From NCBI GenBank assembly GCA_964584165.1, contig CAZOYW010000009.1, forward strand, positions 1 to 64,000: 64,000 bases of DNA, written 5' to 3'. The translations under genes and the position numbers were made by a program. The notes beneath the pieces were generated by a model, which had not been told where the DNA came from, ran no database searches, and saw only the letters and a program-made list of their open reading frames with translations. Of this stretch, positions 32,569 through 39,367 are shown piece by piece; the stretch's first letter is position 1; every line of letters starts with the position of its first letter. This DNA is from CAZKCI01 sp964584165 (GTDB taxonomy: Bacteria > Auribacterota > Erginobacteria > Erginobacterales > CAZKCI01).

Positions 32569-33603
32569 CTACTCCCATTTTCTCTCCCAAACGCGCTCGA
32601 ATTCGTCCAGGAATCTTTGGGCCACGCCGGGATGGCGGATGATCAGGAGGTTCTCATCGTTCCCCTCCTGCGCGTGGCGGGACGGGTTGAAGGAGCCGGT
32701 GGCCACGACCGTCCCGTCGATCACGAAAAACTTGTGGTGGAGATAGCGGAGGTTCTGGTCCCAGCGGACGGGGACGCCGCAGTCCTCGAGGAGGCGGAAG
32801 CAGCACCAGGGGCTGTCCTGCCCCTTCTCGAAAACCCCCTTCACGTCCACCCCCTCGGCGTGCTTCCGGGCCAGCTCCTCGGCCAGCGGCGACCAGGTGA
32901 AGGCGAAGACGGCGAAGCGGACGCTCTGGCGCGCATCCCGGACCAGGCCGGCCAGGCGGCCGGCGCAGTCGTCGTCGGGGGCGAAGAGGCACTCCACGGC
33001 CGCGCCGCCCACCTCCCGGGCGGGGTAGCGGGTCGGCCCCGGGGAGGACTTCCCGTACTTCCCGGACCACATCTCCCGAAACTCCTCCTCGTAGAGCTGG
33101 GCGACCTGGCGCGAGGCGACGACCACCACGTTGTTGTCGTCCAAGAGCGAGCCGCTCGCGGTCGGGTTGTAGGAGCCGGTCCAGGTGAGGAAGCCGTCGA
33201 CGACCATGAACTTGTCGTGCATGAAGTCCGACGGGGAGGGATCGACGGCGAGGAGGCCGGCGCGCCGGAGGAGGTCCGCCTCCGGACCGGCGGCTTCGCG
33301 GTCGTCCATCACCACGCGCACGTCCACCCCCCGCCCGCGGGCCCGGACGAGCGACCGGGCCACCGCCGGCAGGGTGAGGCTGTAGAAGGCGGCGCAGACC
33401 CTCTCCCGGGACGAGTCGATCAGGGCCGTCAGGTAGTCGGCGGCCGGGTCCGCGGGCGTGAAGAAAACCCGGCACCACGGCGGGAGGGGCGGAGCGGGCG
33501 GCGGGTGAGCGTCCCCGCAGGCGAGGAGGGCGAACAGGGCGATCCCCGGGACGAGGAGGGAACGGGCTCCCGCCGGGGTCCGGGATGTTTTCGGCCTTTC
33601 CAT
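32569..33603 (-). CDS. Phospholipase D-like lipoprotein with two HKD motifs
   Basis: 344 residues. Signal sequence with lipobox LLACG (Cys ~29). Two PLDc_2 halves: first HKD is MHDKFMVVDGFLTWTGSYNPT (His ~129), second is LHHKFFVIDGTVVATGSFNPS (His ~288). Both are complete, so a catalytically active PLD-superfamily nuclease or phospholipase in the cell envelope is likely. Divergence within the family does not allow choosing nuclease over lipase. Located 55 bp from the HypF-like gene on the same strand. Confidence 0.88.
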   Translation of the reverse strand: MERPKTSRTPAGARSLLVPGIALFALLACGDAHPPPAPPLPPWCRVFFTPADPAADYLTALIDSSRERVCAAFYSLTLPAVARSLVRARGRGVDVRVVMDDREAAGPEADLLRRAGLLAVDPSPSDFMHDKFMVVDGFLTWTGSYNPTASGSLLDDNNVVVVASRQVAQLYEEEFREMWSGKYGKSSPGPTRYPAREVGGAAVECLFAPDDDCAGRLAGLVRDARQSVRFAVFAFTWSPLAEELARKHAEGVDVKGVFEKGQDSPWCCFRLLEDCGVPVRWDQNLRYLHHKFFVIDGTVVATGSFNPSRHAQEGNDENLLIIRHPGVAQRFLDEFERVWERKWE

Positions 33604-33629
33604 GTCATTTTTCCCGGCCGGACGCGCGG

Positions 33630-33830
33630 GCGAACATGAAGTTCGCCCCTACATCCCCCGCCGGAGACCATCCGCCGGTTCGTAGGGGCGAACCTCGTGT
33701 TCGCCCCGCCACCCCCCGCCGGAGGCCATCCGCCGGTTCGTAGGGGCGAACCTTGTGTTCGCCCCTACATCCCCCGCCGGAGACCATCCGCCGGTTCGTA
33801 GGGGCGAACCTCGTGTTCGCCCCGCCAATC
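33630..33830. repeat. 58-bp tandem repeat (GTAGGGGCGAACCT family)
   Basis: GTAGGGGCGAACC begins at 33682, 33740 and 33798 (58-bp period), each followed by GTGTTCGCCC and CCGCCGGAGACCATCCGCCGG. An inner palindrome GGGCGAAC/GTTCGCCC is present in every unit. Relatives occur at 44780-45110 and 45953-46016. Confidence 0.85.
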
Positions 33831-33863
33831 GCCACGCCGGGACGGACCCGCCGCCGCTGAAAC

Positions 33864-36242
33864 TCACGGCGGAATCATCCCGCGTTCCGCCCAGACCTTC
33901 TCGCCGTCGGAGCGGACGATGACGCAGCCCTCCTCGCCGGTCCGATGGACCTCGGCCCCCAGCCCGGCGAGGCAGTCCGAGCAGTCCGCGGGGTAGCGGC
34001 CGAAGTACTTCTTCCCCCGGGCGAGGACGGCGAGGCGGGGGGAGACCGCCCGGAGAAAAGGCTCGTGAGTCCGGGACCGGCTCCCCCGGGCCGGGGCGAG
34101 GAGGACCTCCGCCCCGAGACGGGGATGGAGACGGAGGATCTCCCTCTGCGCCGCCGAGGAGGCCTGCGCGGGGAAGAGGAACGAAGAGCGGCGGAACGTG
34201 AGCGAAAAGACGAGCGAGAGATCGGCGGTGAAAGCCGCGGAACGGGCGCGCGGAGGCCAGAGGATGGAGAACTCCGCCCCGCCGAACTCGAGGCGGTCGC
34301 CCGCCTCGAGCCTCCGGTAGCGGATCCCTTCCTCCCGGACGCGGCGGAGGAAGGCGGCCTGGGAGAGAGCGGAGGGCGCGAGCGGATGGTCCCAGATCTC
34401 GTCCACGTCCGCGAAACGAAGGAGACCATTGAGGAGGCTCAGCCGTCCGGGGTTGGCCTGTGTAAGCACGAGCAGACCGATCCGGCGGATCCCCCGCTCG
34501 GCGAAGAAGGGGCGGAGGATCTCCTCGGCCTCGTTGAAAGGGTCGGCGTCGGGGGCGATCAGGATCCCCCTTCCCCCGGGGAGGGAGACGAAGGCGATGT
34601 CCCCGCTCTCGCCGTTGAAGAAGACCGCTTCCAGGCCGGGGCCGGGCCGGCGGAGCCATCTCCCCGAGAGGGCGACGAGGAGGACCGCCGCCGCGAAAGC
34701 GGCCGCCCGCAGACGGCGGCCGGAGAAAGAGCGCCGGCGGGAGAGGCCGAGCAGGGCGAGATACCAGGCGAGGACGACCGGGGGAGAGGCGAAGGCGGCG
34801 CGCAGGGAGGAGCCGGGGAGACGGGAGAGGAAGGAGACGATCCCGAGGACGAGCGCGATCAGGGCCCGGTTGGGGTAGTTGAGGATGAGGGCGAGGGGAG
34901 CGGAGATAAGCCCGGCGAGGAGGGCGAGAAAGCCGAGGTTCACGATCAGGGCGGCGAGCGGGATGACGAGAAGGTTGGCGACGAGCGCGAGCGGGGAGAA
35001 AGCCTGGAAGTAATGGGCGGTGAGCGGGAGCGAGCCCGCCTGGGCGGCGAGGGGGACGGCCAGCCAGGGGCGGAAGCGAGCGGGGATGAAGAGGAGGAGC
35101 GAGGAGAAGACGGGGGCGAGGGCGACGATGGAGAGGACGATGAGGTAGGAGAGCTGGAAGCCGGCCTGGAAGAGGGAGAGCGGGTTGGCGAGGAGAAGGC
35201 AGAGGGCCGAGAAGGCGACCGCGGTCCAGAGGTTGCGCGGCCGGTTCAGGACGTCGGCGAGGGAGAGGGCGACCGCCATCAGCCCCGCTCGGGCGGCGGG
35301 GCTGCCCGCGCCGGTGATCAGGACGTAGAGGCAGACCCAGGGGACGGCGAGGCCGGCCCGCCAGCGGAGAGGGAGGGAGCCGAAGAGGAGACCGAAGAGG
35401 CAGAAGATGAATCCGACGTGGAGACCGGAGACCACCAGGATGTGGATGACGCCGAGATCGCGGAAGTTCTCCCGGATCGCGAAGGGGATGGATCCCTTGG
35501 CCCCCAGGACCAGCCCCTCCAGGAGGGACGAGGAGAGGGAGAGGGGAGCGCCTTCGGGGGAGGGGAGCGACTCCCGGACCGCCGCCTCCATCCTCCGGCG
35601 GAGCCTCCCGAGAAGACCGGCCGGGGAGAGCGGTCCCGCCGGGCGGAGGAGGACAACGCCCGACTGATCGTAGAGGCTCGCCCGGGCCCGGACCCCCTCC
35701 GCGGCGAGGCGATCCCGCACCGATCTCTCGCCCGGGTTCCCCCTCTCCTCCGGGCGGGAGAGGCGCCCGGTGACGGCGAGAAGGTTGCCCCGGGCGATGG
35801 TCTCCTCGATCCCCCGGCCCGGGGAGTGGAGCTCGACCGCCGCTCGCCCGGAGGCGGCTTCGGAGAGCCCGGCGCGAACGATCGAGCGGCACTCGAGGAC
35901 GAAAGCGACGCCGTGGCGCTCGAGCCGCGGGTAGTCGGCGACGACGCCGACCAGGCGGACGGGAGAGGGGCCGATGAAGCGGGAGACGTCGTCGCCAGGG
36001 ACGCGCTGGGAAAGAGCGTAGCGGAGATGGCCCGCGGCGAGGAGGGCCGCCCCCGCCGCTCCGGCGCGGGCGAACCGCGCCCAGCTCCCGGCGCGGGACC
36101 GGAGCAGAAAGAGGAGGGGTCCGGCCAGGAAGATGGCCGCGAGGAAGACGGCGACGGAAACCGAAGCCGGCAGGGGAAACCTTCGCCCGGCGACGATCCC
36201 CAGGCCGAAGATGGCCACGGCCTTGACCAGCGGCTTGTCCAC
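33864..36242 (-). CDS. comEC: ComEC/Rec2-family DNA uptake channel with degenerate MBL domain
   Basis: 792 residues from GTG with GGGGAG upstream. N-terminal membrane segments, a DUF4131/OB-like soluble part (~85-200), then the Competence domain with HILVVSGLHVGFIF (~265) and many membrane helices (FQAGFQLSYLIVLSI). The C-terminal ~250 residues align to the MBL domain, but the usual SHPDxDH position reads LTQANPGRLSLL and the HHGS position reads PARGSRS, so metal ligands are lost. Role: transport of single-stranded DNA across the inner membrane in natural transformation; strand-degrading activity is unlikely here. Confidence 0.9.
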   Translation of the reverse strand: MDKPLVKAVAIFGLGIVAGRRFPLPASVSVAVFLAAIFLAGPLLFLLRSRAGSWARFARAGAAGAALLAAGHLRYALSQRVPGDDVSRFIGPSPVRLVGVVADYPRLERHGVAFVLECRSIVRAGLSEAASGRAAVELHSPGRGIEETIARGNLLAVTGRLSRPEERGNPGERSVRDRLAAEGVRARASLYDQSGVVLLRPAGPLSPAGLLGRLRRRMEAAVRESLPSPEGAPLSLSSSLLEGLVLGAKGSIPFAIRENFRDLGVIHILVVSGLHVGFIFCLFGLLFGSLPLRWRAGLAVPWVCLYVLITGAGSPAARAGLMAVALSLADVLNRPRNLWTAVAFSALCLLLANPLSLFQAGFQLSYLIVLSIVALAPVFSSLLLFIPARFRPWLAVPLAAQAGSLPLTAHYFQAFSPLALVANLLVIPLAALIVNLGFLALLAGLISAPLALILNYPNRALIALVLGIVSFLSRLPGSSLRAAFASPPVVLAWYLALLGLSRRRSFSGRRLRAAAFAAAVLLVALSGRWLRRPGPGLEAVFFNGESGDIAFVSLPGGRGILIAPDADPFNEAEEILRPFFAERGIRRIGLLVLTQANPGRLSLLNGLLRFADVDEIWDHPLAPSALSQAAFLRRVREEGIRYRRLEAGDRLEFGGAEFSILWPPRARSAAFTADLSLVFSLTFRRSSFLFPAQASSAAQREILRLHPRLGAEVLLAPARGSRSRTHEPFLRAVSPRLAVLARGKKYFGRYPADCSDCLAGLGAEVHRTGEEGCVIVRSDGEKVWAERGMIPP

Positions 36243-36324
36243 GGATGCGGCTCCCCTAACCGGGGACGCCCGTCCCGGACCGCGGAACCCGGGGCTGGCC
36301 GCCGGCCGCGCCGCGGCCGACGGC

Positions 36325-37074
36325 CTAACGGCGGAGAGAGGGCGGCACCGAGATCCAGGAGAAGACCTTCCCCGCCGGGGCGTTGATCACGAGGTCCGCC
36401 TCGCCGTCGAGCGGCGTGGGTCCCCGGTTCACGATCGCGAGCTTCGCGCACTCCCTTCGGTAACGGGGGAGGGCGGCCGCGGGGTAGACGACGAGGGAGG
36501 ACCCGACCACGCAGAGGAGGTCGGCCGCGGCCACCGCCTCGGCCGCTCTCTCCCAGTCGAGGGCGGGCAGGGGTTCCCCGAAGAAGGTCACCAGGGGGCG
36601 GTAGAAGCCGCCGCAGCCGTGGCGGGGAACCCGCCCCTGCTCGATCTCCGGGCGGAGGGCTTCGGTGGGGACGGAGTGGCCGCAGGAGACGCAGGCGCTT
36701 CTCCAGAAATCGCCGTGGACGCACCAGAGGCGGGTCGAGCCCGCCTTCCGGTGCAGACCGTCGATGTTCTGGGTGACTACGGTCACCTGGCGCGCGGCCT
36801 CCAGGCGGGCGAGGGCGAGGTGGGCCGGGTTCGGACGGGCCCGGTCGAGGAGGAGGAGAAAGTCCCGGGCGAACAGGTAGAAGCGCTCGGGGGCCGCCAG
36901 GAAGGAGCCGATCTCGAAGACGTTCGCCTTCCCGGGGTCGGAATAGAGGCCGCCGGGCGAACGGAAATCGGGTATCCCCGACTCGGTCGAGATCCCCGCC
37001 CCGGTGAGAAAGACGATCTTCTCCGCCCCCTGGACGAGCCGGTCCAGCTCTACGGCCAGGTTTTCCTCGCTCAT
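36325..37074 (-). CDS. cobB: Sirtuin-type NAD-dependent protein deacylase
   Basis: 249 residues; ribosome binding site GGGAGGAG. GAGISTESGIPDFRSP (NAD binding), TQNIDGLH, catalytic His in VHGDFW, FFGEPLP and GSSLVVYPAA are all present. The zinc module has CVSC, but the second pair, usually CxxC, reads RHGCGG, so one ligand may be His. Removes acyl groups from protein lysines using NAD. It lies divergently from the cobalamin-riboswitch operon. Confidence 0.93.
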   Translation of the reverse strand: MSEENLAVELDRLVQGAEKIVFLTGAGISTESGIPDFRSPGGLYSDPGKANVFEIGSFLAAPERFYLFARDFLLLLDRARPNPAHLALARLEAARQVTVVTQNIDGLHRKAGSTRLWCVHGDFWRSACVSCGHSVPTEALRPEIEQGRVPRHGCGGFYRPLVTFFGEPLPALDWERAAEAVAAADLLCVVGSSLVVYPAAALPRYRRECAKLAIVNRGPTPLDGEADLVINAPAGKVFSWISVPPSLRR

Positions 37075-37215
37075 GGTTTCTCCTCCCTACTATAAGGATG
37101 GTTTCCGCCGAAGTTTTCTTGCAAAATCTGCTCTGCGAATTGTGATCTTCCGGGAGTCGCGGGGGCCAGGGGCGAGATCAGGGGGTTCAGCCGCCCGCCA
37201 GTCCGATATACCATA

Positions 37216-37244
37216 TTGACAAGGCCAGCGCTTTTTTATACAAA
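37216..37244 (+). promoter_or_regulatory. Sigma-70-type promoter of the riboswitch operon
   Basis: TTGACA at 37216-37221 (perfect -35) with TATACA (37237-37242, spacing 15) or TACAAA (37239-37244, spacing 17) as -10. It lies just upstream of the cobalamin riboswitch. Confidence 0.6.
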
Positions 37245-37252
37245 TACCCGCG

Positions 37253-37441
37253 TTAGCAAGGCATAGGCTGGGAAGCCAGGGAATCCCGTGCGAATCGGGA
37301 GCGGTCCCGCCGCTGTGAATCCCGGCGCCCTTGAGTCGAGGGGCGCAACCCGGACCGGTCGAACCCACTGTCCCGATGAGAATCGGGGCGGGAAGGGCGG
37401 CCCGGGGGGAAAGCCAGAAGACCTGATCCCACCTGCTCGCC
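37253..37441 (+). ncRNA. Cobalamin (B12) riboswitch
   Basis: The core pattern CCCGTGCGAATCGGG, GCGGTCCCGCCGCTGTGA (about 37286-37318) and the distal AGCCAGAAGACCTG (37412-37425) match the conserved elements of cobalamin riboswitches (B12 box, P3-P6 and receptor strands). It is followed by an intrinsic terminator (37485-37517), implying transcription attenuation when B12 is abundant. It controls the secreted protein at 37574 and, by translational coupling, the one at 39364. Confidence 0.9.
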
Positions 37442-37484
37442 GCATTCTCCGCGGAAGAGAATGGTGGGCGGACCGACTCTCTCG

Positions 37485-37517
37485 GCCCGATCTCTTTCGC
37501 GAGATCGGGCTTTTTTT
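37485..37517 (+). terminator. Rho-independent terminator of the cobalamin riboswitch
   Basis: CCCGATCTC pairs with GAGATCGGG over a six-base loop (TTTCGC), followed by CTTTTTTT. Located between the aptamer and the ribosome binding site of the gene at 37574: the expression platform. Confidence 0.88.
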
Positions 37518-37573
37518 GCCCGGCGGGGGAAGGCGGACGAAAACCACAGCCCCCACCAAAAGGGAGGAGAGTC

Positions 37574-39367
37574 ATGAGCAGGTTGATCGGCGTTTTGTTC
37601 CTCCTCACGGCCAGCGGGCTGCTGCCGGCGCGCGGAGACGCCGGCCCGTCCCTGGCCGCCGGACCGGGTTACTCTTCATTCACGGCCTACAGCCGGGCCG
37701 GGAACCCCGCGGCCTACATGTCGGGGATCCAGGCCTTCGATTACGACGATGAGGGGGCCCTCTACGTCATGGTCGAAAACCGCTACCTGATCAAGAACCC
37801 CGCCTGGTCCGCCCAGACGCTCTACGACCTGGGGGCGACGCCCTGGACCTTCCCCAGCTTCGTCCGGGTCTGGGGCGGGCGGGTCTATTTCGGCGAAAGC
37901 TACAATTTCCAGCGGATCTTCTCCGTGAGCACCGACGGGGAGGAGGGCCCCTCCGCGCCGCTTAACGGCAACTACGACTGCGCCGTCAACAGCCAGTCGC
38001 AGGTCTTCCTCTCCGCCGCCTGGGCGACCGGGACCGCCGACTTCTCCGGAAACAAGATCTGCTACTGGGACGAAGAGACCCTCCCCGCGATCGTGGCCGT
38101 GGTGGGCGGGAACTCCGGTCCGATCGCCTTCGACCGCTCCGACAACCTCTACTACGGGCGCTCCATGCAATACCCGCCGGTGCTGGAGGACGTGGTCTAC
38201 TACACCGCCTCCCAGCTGGCCGGGGCGATCGCCAGCGGGATCCCGCTCACCTCCGCCGACTGGCACGTCTTCGCCGGCGGGATAGACTCCCCGGCGGCGT
38301 TCGCCTTTGACGGCGAGGCCGACCCGTCCCTCTTCTCCACCTCGGGTCTGCAGACGGTGAGCCGGCTGCGGGCCGGCGATATCTCCGAGCGGGTGGCCGG
38401 CATGAGCTGGCCGACCTTCGCCGCCTTCTCCTCCGCCCCGGCCTCTTTCTCCCCCTTCCTCCCCGGGGGCGGGCGCCTCTCCATCCTCGGCACCGATTAT
38501 CCGCCCCTCCCCACCGGAGGAAACCCCCGGAGCCGGGAATTTCTCCTCGCCCTCGTCCGAGCCGGGAAGACGGCCGATGTCGACTACGGGAGCGCCGTCT
38601 TCGCCATCGAGCCCTGTCCGCAGAACTTCATACTCGGCTCGTCCGACTTCTCGGGCGACGGGGCAAGCGAGGCGGCCGTCTTCCGCCCCGCCTCCGGCCT
38701 CTGGGCGGTCCGCGGCCTCTCCCGCTTTTCCTTCGGGACGGCGGGTGACCTCCCGGTCGGCGGCGATTACTCCGGGAACGGAACGGCCGAGGCCGCGATC
38801 TTCCGGCCGACTTCCGGCCTCTGGGCGGTTCGTCAGTCCAGCCGCTTCGGCTTCGGAAATAGCGGTGACATCCCCCTCCCCCGCGACTATACTGGAGGCG
38901 GGAAGGCCGTTGCCGCGGTCTTCACGCCGGCCACGGGCCTCTGGGCGATCCGGGAACTCACCCGCTTCACCTTCGGCGAAGCGGGCGACTTCCCCCTCCC
39001 CGGAGACTGGGACGGCGACGGGACGGCCGGGGCGGCCGTCTTCCGTCCGGCCGACGGTCTCTGGGTGGTGCGGGGGATCAGCCGCTTCTACTTCGGGGGA
39101 GCGGGCGACCTCCCCGTCCCCGGGAACTACGGGAACGGCGCGGCCTGGGAGGCGGCGGTTTACCGTCCGGCCGACGGGCGCTGGGCGGTGAGAAACCTGA
39201 CCGTCTTCTACCTGGGGCGGGAAGGCGATCTCCCCGTCCCGGCCGACTTCGACGGGGACGGAACGACGATAGCCTCCGTCCGGCGGCCGGCGGACGGGAG
39301 GTGGGCGGTCCGGGGAGCGACCCGCTTCTACCTCGGAGCGATCGACGATTATCCGATGGCGCGGTGA
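37574..39367 (+). CDS. B12-riboswitch-controlled secreted propeller-like protein with six-repeat module (possible cobalamin capture protein)
   Basis: 597 residues; ribosome binding site GGGAGGAG. Signal peptide ~1-22. Residues ~30-350 show spaced beta repeats like an irregular propeller (IQAFDYDDEGALYVMVENRYL, VRVWGGRVYFGESYN, GPIAFDRSDNLYYGRS, PAAFAFDGEADPSLF). Residues 356-597 are exactly six DxxGDG repeats ending PMAR-stop; unlike its relatives there is no PTS linker. Control by a cobalamin riboswitch points to B12 acquisition. BtuG of Bacteroides, a surface cobalamin-binding beta-propeller, is the functional analogy; this is inference, as no homology can be shown here. Its stop overlaps the next start. 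Confidence 0.75.
   Translation: MSRLIGVLFLLTASGLLPARGDAGPSLAAGPGYSSFTAYSRAGNPAAYMSGIQAFDYDDEGALYVMVENRYLIKNPAWSAQTLYDLGATPWTFPSFVRVWGGRVYFGESYNFQRIFSVSTDGEEGPSAPLNGNYDCAVNSQSQVFLSAAWATGTADFSGNKICYWDEETLPAIVAVVGGNSGPIAFDRSDNLYYGRSMQYPPVLEDVVYYTASQLAGAIASGIPLTSADWHVFAGGIDSPAAFAFDGEADPSLFSTSGLQTVSRLRAGDISERVAGMSWPTFAAFSSAPASFSPFLPGGGRLSILGTDYPPLPTGGNPRSREFLLALVRAGKTADVDYGSAVFAIEPCPQNFILGSSDFSGDGASEAAVFRPASGLWAVRGLSRFSFGTAGDLPVGGDYSGNGTAEAAIFRPTSGLWAVRQSSRFGFGNSGDIPLPRDYTGGGKAVAAVFTPATGLWAIRELTRFTFGEAGDFPLPGDWDGDGTAGAAVFRPADGLWVVRGISRFYFGGAGDLPVPGNYGNGAAWEAAVYRPADGRWAVRNLTVFYLGREGDLPVPADFDGDGTTIASVRRPADGRWAVRGATRFYLGAIDDYPMAR

Noticed and set aside
33945..36386. ~810-codon plus-strand frame opposite comEC
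   Set aside because: Glu/Gly/Arg-rich shadow; the minus strand encodes ComEC motifs.
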